Below, piece after piece: positions 48,101 to 56,297 of a DNA stretch of 64,000 bases. This DNA is from Haemonchus contortus (taxonomy: Eukaryota; Nematoda; Chromadorea; Rhabditida; Trichostrongylidae), in the NCBI GenBank assembly GCA_000469685.2, contig LS997566.1, positions 20,020,545 to 20,084,544 on the forward strand, given 5' to 3'. A program made the translations under genes and the position numbers. The notes beneath the pieces were generated by a model that did no database searches, was not told the origin of the DNA, and saw only the letters and a program-made list of their open reading frames with translations. Each line of letters opens with the position of its first letter. Within the stretch, counting starts at the first letter, position 1.

Positions 48101-49332
48101 ACAGAGGTTTTGCGAGCCGCTTCAGTTCAAACATACTACACGCATAGACTTTACATAGTCAGCTACAGTAGATAGGAAGTAGACTTAGAGACACACGGCA
48201 GACTATGACTTCATTTGTTTAGGAGCCTCTCGCTAAGGCTAAGGACGCTAAGGAAGCGGCTCCAAAATCAACACCAGCTGTCAAGAAACCTACGCCAACC
48301 ACTACTAAACCTCCAGTTACTAAACCCTCTGTGCCCTCTACAGCTAAAGAAAAAAATGCTTCAGTGGTTGATAAAAAAGACGCAGCTAAGGTAACAGCAC
48401 CAAAAAAAGACGAGAAGCTGGAAGTCACAAAAACGAAAGCGGATGGAACAGTACCGAAATCTACCGCTAAACCAGCTGCTCCGAAAACAGCAAAGAAGCA
48501 GGAGGAGGTCGAAGAAAAGCCTGTGGTTGCTCCAAAGAAGGCCACAGATGCAAAAGCAGCTCCTGCTCCGCCCAATAAGACCGCAGTTACTGCAAAGAAT
48601 CCTGCAGAAACGAATGAAGAAACTGATGCCCCAAGACCATTGAAACCGTCGGAGATAAAAGCAAAACAGGCGCTTAAGAACAAAGCGACGGAATCAGAAG
48701 AAAAGAAACCTACCTCTATAAAAGTTGCGGCACTTTCTAGGAAAGCCGAGCCTGGTACTGCTGCGAAGGAAGGAGCTGAGCAAGACCGCCTTAAAAAAGC
48801 GAAAGATACAGCAAAGAAATTGGGCGATCAGAAGGCGGCGAAGTCAGGATCCTTGGAGAAACCCGAAGAAGCTGTTGAAAACGGACCAGCCTCACCTGCA
48901 AAATCGTCAGAACCCAGTGACAAGAAGCGGGTTACTCCCGGCAAAACCGATAAGGCAAAGGAGACGTCAGTGGAAAAGAAAGAAAAAACACCGTCTTCTA
49001 AGGAAAAACCAAAGACCGTGGCGGCTCGAAAGAAACCGACGTCCACGGAAAGTCACACGGAAGCCAACGGAGTATTGCCAACGGAGGGACGGGCATCCAA
49101 ACGCAGTGAAAAAGAGGAAGGTTCGAAAGTGTCTGGTAAGAAGTCAGCCAAAGATGGCAAGTTACCACAAGCTGTGCCTGAACCAGAGAAGTCACCCGAG
49201 CGTATACTCGATGCCGCCGACAAGAAAAATGCTGCGGAGGTCGCCGAGAAGTCTGCGAGAAAGCAAAGCGAACCCGAAGAAGATGCGATGTCGGCTTTGC
49301 GGGCTAAATTAAATGCGAGACGATACATGTAG
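39199..49332 (+). CDS. Tropomodulin-family protein with long Lys/Ala/Pro-rich tail, 9 exons
   Basis: Tropomodulins cap actin-filament pointed ends with tropomyosin. Exons: 39199-39403, 39460-39662, 40675-40782, 45985-46128, 46276-46347, 46991-47063, 47126-47196, 47690-47755, 48223-49332. All are GT-AG and phase-consistent, giving about 683 residues. Residues 1-115 are acidic and only partly similar. TDVEQCVQRLLDNDP and LKEVNMNNM (about 112-136), RLPIPQIRRLLEAMAYNEH, LRKLNLETNYLSG and AEKEIIDCIVANTGLLK match the tropomodulin leucine-rich-repeat core, followed by RLPEGRH and NGEL. The recognisable part ends near residue 292, where ordinary tropomodulins (about 350-360 residues) also end. The remaining 391 residues are low-complexity K/A/P/E/T and finish DAMSALRAKLNARRYM. 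ATG 39199 is preceded by an in-frame TAA (39178-39180). The first tropomyosin/actin-binding helices typical of tropomodulin are not seen, so upstream exons may be missing. Intron 3 is 5.2 kb. TATAAA at 49398 could be a poly(A) signal. Confidence 0.9.
41036..41305 (-). mobile_element. tRNA-derived SINE, copy 4
   Basis: This copy is in reverse orientation in tropomodulin intron 3. On the - strand the head reads GAGGATGTGGTGCAGTGGG (A-box region), then GGTCACGGGTTCGAATCC (perfect B box), TTAATTGGTACCAGACTCGT and CTGGGAGGATGAAA. It is directly joined to the repeat at 41306-41693, as copy 1 is at 2196-2600. Confidence 0.8.
41306..41693 (-). repeat. Dispersed repeat, partner of 2196-2600
   Basis: The reverse complement matches 2196-2600 through several blocks, including AAAATGCTCTGCATCGAG, GGCGTTCCACTTTTCATTTT and TTCTTGCT-TTGCTGCAAC. 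Together with the adjoining SINE it forms a unit of about 660 bp. It lies in tropomodulin intron 3. Confidence 0.7.
43049..43069. repeat. Poly-C tract (21 C)
   Basis: An uninterrupted run of 21 C in tropomodulin intron 3 (G-run on the other strand). Similar shorter runs are near 54270-54279 (G), 63639-63652 (C14) and 63805-63814 (C). Such tracts slip in sequencing, so the exact length is uncertain. Confidence 0.9.
43550..43710 (+). repeat. Dispersed repeat, copy 2
   Basis: This is the partner of 30290-30450, in the same orientation, ending about 25 bp before copy D of the miniature element. It shares CCGGTGCTCTTT, GAAT-ATTCAATCGA-like and TTTATTCTCGG blocks. Confidence 0.5.
43744..44148 (+). 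mobile_element. Miniature inverted-repeat element with 9-bp duplication, copy D
   Basis: 405 bp in tropomodulin intron 3, the most diverged copy together with E. It starts GAGTGACGGAACTTCTCCCC and ends with the inverse of GGATTCGGTATCTTCTCCCC. The flanking 9-mers TCCCAAATA (43735-43743) and TCCCAGCTA (44149-44157) match at 7 of 9 positions. The internal blocks TTGCGGCATGCGGC, GTTTATTAGA, CGACGATGAAAGCCGCATTGG and CTCCAATCTTCCATCGCA are shared with the other copies. Confidence 0.82.
44721..44860 (+). mobile_element. tRNA-derived SINE, copy 6 (degraded)
   Basis: GAGGATGTGCCAAGTGGAG matches the SINE head, CTCGGGTGTACATCC corresponds to a damaged B-box region, and CTTCCATCC, TTAATTAGTACCAGAACCG and GCTCGG follow in the family order. 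The promoter is clearly dead. It lies in tropomodulin intron 3, just upstream of a mariner relic. Confidence 0.6.
44925..45633 (+). mobile_element. Mariner-like relic in tropomodulin intron 3
   Basis: This is homologous along its length to the element at 52617-53466; shared blocks include GCTTCAACCT, GGAATGCTCTAC, CCACCGTGACCGCCGAG and CTTCTCAGCTACAGAGTT. The right end (GAACTTTGCACTCAAACTAAC) corresponds to the other copy's terminal repeat with several changes. The left terminal repeat was not found. It is internally deleted and truncated. Confidence 0.8.
45096..45563 (+). pseudogene. Mariner transposase relic, C-terminal catalytic part
   Basis: A 155-codon frame reads from MLCCWCDSLGMLYLGLLSEN, similar to the VWWD-KGVVYYELL strand of mariners, through FYDNARLYVA (second catalytic Asp) to SHSPYSPALAPSDHH (third Asp) with exactly 34 residues between them. 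The C-terminus is scrambled. The N-terminal DNA-binding region and the first catalytic Asp are missing, so it is not functional. An equivalent but more broken stretch is in the copy at 52.6-53.5 kb. Confidence 0.85.
46570..46725. repeat. Short dispersed repeat (CGGACGAG family), copy 1
   Basis: In tropomodulin intron 5. It contains GTGCGGACGAGTTATC, a GCAGCTGTGGACGATGCAC-type core and an inverted counterpart ending GAGCTCGT-like, so it is partly palindromic. It resembles 54790-54870 (reverse) and 56855-57050. Confidence 0.4.
48000..48041 (+). CDS. Possible 42-nt cassette exon of the tropomodulin gene
   Basis: Between coding exons 8 and 9, a strong acceptor (TTTATTTTCTTAG, ending 47999) is followed by a 42-nt open stretch (14 codons, IDIETPDSDFAVPL) and a GT at 48042. 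Flanking exons join in phase 0 and 42 is divisible by three, so inclusion would keep the frame and add an acidic segment to the basic tail. The donor GTTAACACC is moderate. I have not counted it in the 683-residue model. Confidence 0.35.
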
Positions 49333-52300
49333 AAAGATCAGAGGTAGGGACAAGTCGCCCGGTCGTCATCGCCACTATCAGCAGCGTTCTATGCGTGTAT
49401 AAAAATGCTTGTGAGAAATATGCGTGTACAGTACAACTATACAGTGCACTCGGGGTAACATTTATCGTTTTCATTCATTAGTGCATTTCATTCTTTGCGG
49501 ATATTACTACGTCTAGTCCTTGCGTTCTCTCTGTATATAATAGCTGTATTGTTGTATGTGTGTAGTAATGTATTGAATCGCTGTCATGTAACTGTGAACA
49601 CTTGCGTACGTTTTCAGAACCGCTGAGCTGCGGATTCCGTTTCGTGTTTCTTCTTCTCCAATTTCGTACGTTAAAATATGCTCAACGTCTTCTGCAGCGC
49701 TTATCAGCCACATGTGTCCTTGATATTAGCGAATTCAGGATGAGGAGGGCCAAAGAAGGAAGTCGTCCGTCGACGAGCCGATGACCGTATACAAACTTCG
49801 TCGTCCCCGTCGTTCATCGCCAAAGGACGTCGAAAAGCGAACGCTCGTTGCGTAACTAGGGGAAAACATGGTAGTGCCTTGGAGAGAATGCTTCCATTAC
49901 CATGACTTCTGTTTCTACTACTTGCCAGCACTAACTGCTCTTTGTGTATGACCGTAATCTTGTGGTGCAAGAAATCACTTCGAACCCCAAGCGATCTGAT
50001 GGTAATTTAGGTGCTGTCTCAAAGCTACCGATTCTGAAGACGGTTAGGTGGCATTAGAAATCTATTTTTTGGGCGAGTCGTTACTTTAGAACAAAGATCC
50101 CAGTCCTGATTGCGAAAAAGGGATAGGTTCTAGACCAGGCACATTCCATTCGCGCGACAAGTGAGATCCTTTCCTGCAGAAGTTGTTCTTTTTCTGTTGT
50201 CCTGAGGCCCATCCACGCAATTGTTGGTAACATTAGTTCTCTGCCATGATCAGTTGTTACCTCACGAGCCTGTGTTCGAACCCCTCCCCCCTCCCCCCAA
50301 GTATCAATCCTTCAATCCTGCACGGACGTTGGGAGTGGATTTCCTAGGAATAGGTAATATTGGGGCAACTAATCGATCTATCAGCTACCAAAGCAAAGGT
50401 GAACATGCTAGTTGCGTCCCCCGCAGCCTATTGGTCGCCTGAATCACCTGCTCTGAGCGCTTTTTTGAAGATTAGCAAGTACTGGTCGTTCCAAAAAGAA
50501 GCTGCCATAACCACAATATTTCGGTGAGTCTTCCCTAACTTATTTCTCTAATATTTATGTGCCAGTCTCAAATACATGATCACATCGCATTGTATCAACA
50601 GAAAAAACACTGTAAGAAAGAGGCTCTAGTCATTTCTCGATTCATGTGTTCGCTACAATTTACGCTACATTCTTTGAAGAAATGAACATCGAAAGATCAC
50701 ATCTTTATTGTTGTACCCGTACAGAAGGAAGAGTTAAGAACACAGAGAGAATCGTAGTAACGGTCAAGCGACTTATCACAGAAAGTGAGCGAATAGAGCT
50801 TTTTCCTTCTCGCTTTCCGACAAGCTGAAATGGAAAGATTGGGCGATCATTATGCTATTTAATTGTCAGCGACTATTGAGATTGTATGGGTTTCTGTAGT
50901 ACAGGAGTGAGTTTTATTTGGCCTGAAGACGTAGAACTAAGTATATCTATAAGCAAAAAATCACATAAAGTATCCACAAGTTCCACAATATCAAAGTCAG
51001 CAGGATAGAGGGAGGCCCATCTCGACCTTCCTGTGTCGAGATTTGATCTGTTGAAACGAGACGTGCTCTGCTCGAAAGGGGCTGCGGCGAAGCCAAATAC
51101 TTTACACAAGTTTGGTAGAATCCAGAGGCGCGGGATCTTTCGCGGCACCCATCCCGAGTGGGACCGTGTTGGTGGGAAGTTTACCGGGTAGGGAACTAAG
51201 GGGAAGTCAGATCTGTTATGCGCATATGAGTAGTTAGGGTCCTTACCAACGATTCCGTGACTCCCGAGCAGCCTAATGATCCAACCATCACAGATCGAAG
51301 GATTGATTCGAGCCTACATGTGCATATGCCCTCAAAAGTATTCGACGAAACACTTTTTCGGTCATACAGGTTTCCGGTCTCCTTATTTGAATGAAGTTCT
51401 ACTATGCTGATCCCGAGGGTTTGTCGAGAGGGTCATAGCCTTCTGGTTTGGAAAATTGAAATAGAAAAAATAGAAAAATTTTAAATTGCAACTGCAGCTC
51501 CTACACATTGAAGATATTATAGGTTTTTCCGCGAAATGGCATAGGTCTTATACCGTGAGTTGGCGGAGCGATAACGGGCATTAGTGCATTATCAATGCAG
51601 AGACATGATGGGGAGTGATGATCTACCCTTATCACAGCAGAACATATCCGGCGTATGGGTTCTGCAATCGGAGTTCGAGTTTCCAGGAGTTGTTGCATTT
51701 AGCTTCTCGCGTTCGAGGTGAAACCTTTGTGAGTTGTAGTTCAAACTATTTGTTCTGACTTCCTCTCATACTCGCCAGAGAGGGAATGAGAGTTTAGGTT
51801 GCTGTGCAAATCATCTAGAGTCGCTTCAGGCCTCTCAAGAAGACGAAAACTTCGAAACGTTAGGCCGCTGATTTAACAGCGGGCCTGGTTTTTGATAACA
51901 ACCTCGTACGGCACTTAGCACTGTTTACACTTTACTGCCCCACTTTGTTGAGAATAGGCTGGGTTCCTATCGAATTTTTTCAAGAATATGGAACCGACTA
52001 GAAACTTGCCTAGAGGGTTCATTTGATCTCAATCTTCACGGTCACATAATACGAATACTATGAATGCGGATTGTTACCACGCAGAGTAAATGTGATATTC
52101 ATGTTCTAAGATTGGTGACCCAGCTCATTTGGTGCCGGCGCCTGTGGCGCGAGCGCTAGGCATCTTTATGACGTGTGCATGCGATATTCGTGTTCTACGG
52201 GTCCAATTACCCCTCTAGGCAGGTTTCTAGTCGATTTCATCTTCTTGAAAATTTTTTTATAGAAATCCAGCTCATTCTCGACAAAGTAGATTAGTAAAGG

Positions 52301-52616
52301 GTGAATAGTGCCATTCATTATTCAATCTTGCGGATTTGAGGATCGAAACAGCTTCCCCCATGACCTTTGTTCGACAAGCTCAACATGGCATTAAGAAGAA
52401 GCTACAAGAGACAAAAAACAATCCTAATTTACCGAGCCATTTGAGGGGAGACGCAGCCTGCTCAGACTCAACCAATGTAGAAAAATTGCGATGCAATGCT
52501 AGAGCGACACGTGTCCCCATTGGGAAAATGTGCCTGTGCTCTTCAGTGCTCCTCCATCCAAGGAGATGAAAGACTAAAAAGGCAGTTTCGTTGTTGTTCG
52601 GAAACATGAGGTATTA
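49333..52616. other. Tropomodulin 3' flank and intergenic sequence
   Basis: The tropomodulin 3' UTR is followed by about 3 kb without a recognised gene. A TGTTCGAACCCC B-box-like motif occurs near 50273 without a clear A box. Frames are at most 91 codons. Confidence 0.45.
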
Positions 52617-53466
52617 GGTTGAGTAAAAAGTTTTGATAGACTCTTCGTCCCTTTCTAGATTTTTTCGTAGGACTGCTCGGAAGGACCTCGTAATGGGTAA
52701 TGGTATACCGATCCCTAACCCGTATTTTTAGGGGGATATATAATAATAATATAATATAATCATCCCGTCGCAAAAATGACTTCAACCTTCAACTCTTGTC
52801 CGAAGCTGTCTGAGAGCTATCGTCTATCACTAATTACTGTAAGGGCATATATCACTATTTACTGTAAGGGCATAATCCACCGCCGGCTGTTGCAAATATC
52901 TGTGATGCGTTCAGGAGAGTCATCGTATCTTAGCCCATGACAAAACACCTCCAAGACAAGCAGAGAAGGACTATGTCCGAGGAAGGTCTTACTGTGTCGT
53001 CGGTGGACATTCTCAGGGAATGCTCTACACTGGATAACTTACTGAGGGCTCCACCGTGACCGCCGAGAATCACTTCTCAGCTACAGAGTTTGGTCGACGT
53101 TGTTCGAAGAAAGCGTCTGCAACGTGAAAATATTTGTCTTTTCCACGACAGCGCTCAACCGCACGTTGCGAAATTGTTTTGTCAGTAAATTGCGAACTTG
53201 GATAGACAGTGCTGCCCCATTCTTCTCATTCGCCAGGTCTCCCGCCGTCTAATTACCATTTGCTTCTCGCTCTGAAACATCACCTTCGCGATAGAAATTT
53301 TGATGATTGCGCGGAACTCAAAAGTGAGATATCCAGCTTTTTCGAATTGCAGACGTATGTTTAGGACAACGATGGAGACTATATTACTAGTTGAGATCCT
53401 CATCCAATGGAAATAAGACTTTTTAAAGTGAAAATTGAAAAGCCGATCAAAACTTTTTACTCAACC
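52617..53466 (+). mobile_element. Internally deleted mariner-like element, 850 bp
   Basis: Terminal repeats GGTTGAGTAAAAAGTTTTGA (52617-) and its inverse ending at 53466 match over about 21 bp, and TA flanks both ends (52615-52616, 53467-53468). The element is shorter than a full mariner. Inside, a 27-bp segment (ATCACTA-TTACTGTAAGGGCATA) is tandemly duplicated near 52828-52873. Its transposase is heavily broken: only fragments matching ACGACAGCGCTCAACC, CCGCACGTTGCG and the PYSP region are recognisable. Confidence 0.85.
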
Positions 53467-54396
53467 TATTATAAAGGTTTAGGCTGGGATGATGAACTTT
53501 TTGGCCTGAATTTCGAGCGTGAAGAAATAGAAAACAGTGCTCGTTTGTAATCCTGTAGTCCCTTTTCAACACTATGAGGTGCAGTGAGGGGCGAAAAAAA
53601 TCAAAAAAAAGTTGAAGTAAGAAAGCTCCAGGTACGGGTCTGGATAGGCAGAGTGAACAGGGTCTCTTCTTCGTTGGTTCATTACTCTTTTTTCACTCAC
53701 TGCTCATTTTTGGTCCAAGTTTTCTAAGCCCACAGTAACCAATGTGGTACATTATATAAGTCAAGGTGCAAAGCACGTTATCACAAAGGGGTACAGGAGA
53801 AATGAAATCCATGAAAAATTACAGTAGTATTTATGAGATTAGGCCGCCTCTTTTAACTTTTGTAGGCAGGGCTGGGTTCTATTTTAGATGATTAGAGAAT
53901 CTTGCGCAGGTTTCCGCGAGATGCTCCTATGACGAATAGTTTTCTAGAATGACGGTTTTTAGTTGAGTATTGCCTTACTTGACCGTTGTTTCGGAGTGAT
54001 TGTAGGAAAAACGAATTTTACATAATCGAAGTAAGGTCGTAGTTTGTTTCTTCCTAAAAACATCGTGTTACCGAAAAAAAGGGAGCGCGCATGTGGAAAT
54101 CAGTTTCTCAAGGTTTTAAAGTATGTTCTCCAGGTTCTCATTTTTCACAACAAATTCACTATATAATGAAAGAAAGAAAAAGGCAAGTGAAAATCATTTC
54201 CTCCACTGACACCTGGTGGCACTGCAATCTCATCTCGAAATCGAAGTACACTATGCCGCGAGCGAAGTGGGGGGGGGGGGTCCCTAGTTTAGACGGACTC
54301 GCGGGACGGACGTTCCCGCAGACGGACACATGCAAGGCGGACGAGTTGTAATGTGTTGTGAAAGCTGTAGAGGTTGCATCATTCCCACGGCGACCT

Positions 54397-54774
54397 GGGT
54401 AACGGAACTTCTCCCCTATCGCGGCATTCTCCCTTGCGGCATGCGGCAGACGTCACTGCAATTACCGTACTCCCGCCAAACGATAGGACGCGGAATTTTC
54501 CTTTGACTGGCTTGCTTTTTCATTGGATTTTATCGTTTTTTCTTCTGTTTCTTTTTAGTTTTCGTGTTTATTAGACTTGATTAATTCAAATGACTCTTCC
54601 TATATAAACGACGATCAGAATCGCATTGGAACTGAAGAGAGCGGCCGGCCGATTCAAATGTTTAAAGGACTCCCCACCACACAAATTGCGCGCTCCAATC
54701 TTCCATCGCAATCCTGCGATAGGCGGCGGGTGCGGCGTGTGCGACGCCGTGTTAGGGGAGAAGTTCCCGGACCC
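54397..54774 (+). mobile_element. Miniature inverted-repeat element with 9-bp duplication, copy C
   Basis: 378 bp, the copy most similar to B. It starts GGGTAACGGAACTTCTCCCC and ends with the inverse of GGGTCCGGGAACTTCTCCCC; the two 20-bp ends differ at three positions. The flanks are CGGCGACCT (54388-54396) and CCGCGACCT (54775-54783), one mismatch in nine. Contains CCTATATAAACGACGATCAG. It is 380 bp from copy E, which has the opposite orientation. Confidence 0.9.
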
Positions 54775-54789
54775 CCGCGACCTACACCT

Positions 54790-54870
54790 TGCGAACAGGC
54801 AGCGTACTGCAGCCATCTGTATGCAATGGTGCGCGCATTCGAACTCGTCCGGATGCCATTTCTATGCAGC
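54790..54870 (-). repeat. Short dispersed repeat (CGGACGAG family), copy 2
   Basis: On the - strand it matches 56855-56945 through GCAT-GAA, CCGGACGAG, GCACCATTGC, TGGCTGCA and GCAAG-TGTA blocks. It starts seven bases after the target duplication of miniature element C. Confidence 0.45.
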
Positions 54871-55154
54871 TTTTCGTAACATTCTCATTCTACCCCTAGG
54901 CATACTTCTTTTCTTGAAGCCCAATATTTTTCTGAATACGTCGATTTTCGCCCTATTCTGAATATCGTGAACTGTGCCTTTGAACCCAGAGTCATAGGGA
55001 TGGCTGGCAATATACATCGAACTCGGACCTCATTGAATAAGTTGTTCGCCGCAAACTAAGCGCCTACGCTGTCAACACTGACGAAAAGACAGAGGGGTGA
55101 TTGCCTGATTTCAATAGCGTAAGGCCTTTACGACTCACCGACCCGCCCTCTCAG

Positions 55155-55534
55155 GGGTCCGGTATCTCCTTCCCGAGCACTGCGTCGGGCTCGCTGCATA
55201 CGCCGCGTATCGCAGAATTGCAATGGGAGGTTGGAGAGCGCCATTTTAGAGTTAGCGAGTTCTTTAATCTTTTGAATCTGCTGGCCGCTCCCTTCAATTA
55301 CAATGAAGTGAATGAATAAGCATAGAAACGAAAAAGAAACAAAAAAAAAACAATCAAAAGTGAAAAGTCAAGTCAAAAAAGAAACGCAGTCAAAAATATC
55401 ACGTCCTATCGATTGGCGGGAAGGCGGGTTGAGTACGGTGTTTGCAGTTTGAAGCCGCGGGACAATTAAAAAATATTTGCCGCATGCCGCACAGCGAACC
55501 TCTAAAATCAGATCGGGGAGTAGTTCCGTCACTG
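55155..55534 (-). mobile_element. Miniature inverted-repeat element with 9-bp duplication, copy E
   Basis: 380 bp in reverse orientation. The ends are GGGTCCGGTATCTCCTTCCC and, reverse complemented, CAGTGACGGAACTACTCCCC. The flanking 9-mers CCCTCTCAG (55146-55154) and CCCCCTCAG (55535-55543) differ at one position. It shares the GGCGGG-AGGCGGGTTGAGTACGGT and TTGCCGCATGCCGCA blocks with copy A. It pairs with copy C as a head-to-head inverted repeat. Confidence 0.85.
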
Positions 55535-55543
55535 CCCCCTCAG

Positions 55544-56096
55544 AGACCACCCATAGTAATTTCAAAACTAACTTTATGACTACTACAACTCCTGCCAATG
55601 CAGTGCTTGGCAGCGATCATCTCCTTGGGAATGCACAGTGCAGTCAACTTTCTTTTGATGTCTTAGAAACGTTTGGAGTTGCTAGGATTGTACGATCTCT
55701 CAGGAAAAGTTCGGATCAGCACTTCATCCGTTCTGGCAAACGTTTTACTGTCAACCAGCCTTACTCTTCCGAAAACTCAACCTAATGTATTAAAGATTCT
55801 GATACTCAGTGGAGAGCAATATTTCATGCTTCAAATATGAAGAAGGTGAACAAGCGAATTTCTTGAATTTTTAAGGGTTCTCAAAATCAAGTGTATCTTC
55901 CCTTTGGGACAAATATGTTCCTAGTCTGTATTACCATCGCCAATACTAAGAATTCCTGTGAGTGGTAATCATTGGGAAGCGGCCTATCACAGTTATTCCT
56001 TTCGTTAATAATCTGGTCATCCAATTTATAGATAATGTAATGTATTTGGTAAAATCAGAGTGTAAACAGATATTTTAAATGATAATTGTGATAAAG
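55544..56096. other. Intergenic, nothing recognised
   Basis: No gene is seen. If the - strand exon at 56097-56297 is real, its 3' UTR lies here. There is no AATAAA on that strand close to the stop, only an AT-rich stretch. Confidence 0.4.
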
Positions 56097-56297
56097 TTAC
56101 CGTTTTCTTTCCGACAGCGAAGGACAAGGAGAAGAACTATCATTGCTGTATTCGTTTTCGTGTGTTAGACAACGTTGGGCCACTATGAGGCAGTAGACGA
56201 CCAGCCATAACCCTATGGCTATGATGATCACCGACCACATCTCATACCCTCCCATTCGTGGCCGATTTGATGTATTGTGACGATTACGATAACATGC
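56097..56297 (-). CDS. Possible terminal exon of a single-pass membrane protein
   Basis: On the - strand an acceptor TCTATTTCAG is followed by an in-frame stretch of 66 codons and a stop. It reads CYRNRHN, then a strongly hydrophobic segment (MWSVIIIAIGLWLVVYCLIV) followed by AQRC and a Ser/Asp/Glu-rich tail ending PSLSERKR. This is the layout of the transmembrane and cytoplasmic end of a type I membrane protein, or of a small single-pass subunit. I do not recognise the family. Upstream exons would lie at higher coordinates and were not found; from a Met inside the exon a roughly 45-residue peptide is also possible. Codon composition looks less random than in the neighbouring frames, but the evidence is thin. 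Confidence 0.4.
   Translation of the reverse strand, partial: ACYRNRHNTSNRPRMGGYEMWSVIIIAIGLWLVVYCLIVAQRCLTHENEYSNDSSSPCPSLSERKR

Noticed and set aside
48219..48683. 154-codon - strand frame rich in Ser, Ala, Phe and Gly
   Set aside because: It is the complementary shadow of the low-complexity tropomodulin tail exon.
48725..49312. 195-codon + strand frame rich in Arg and Lys
   Set aside because: It overlaps the tropomodulin tail exon in another frame; the composition follows from the AAG-rich sequence.
50260..50290. B-box-like TGTTCGAACCCC, possible SINE or tRNA
   Set aside because: There is no A box at a suitable distance and no match to the body of the SINE family.
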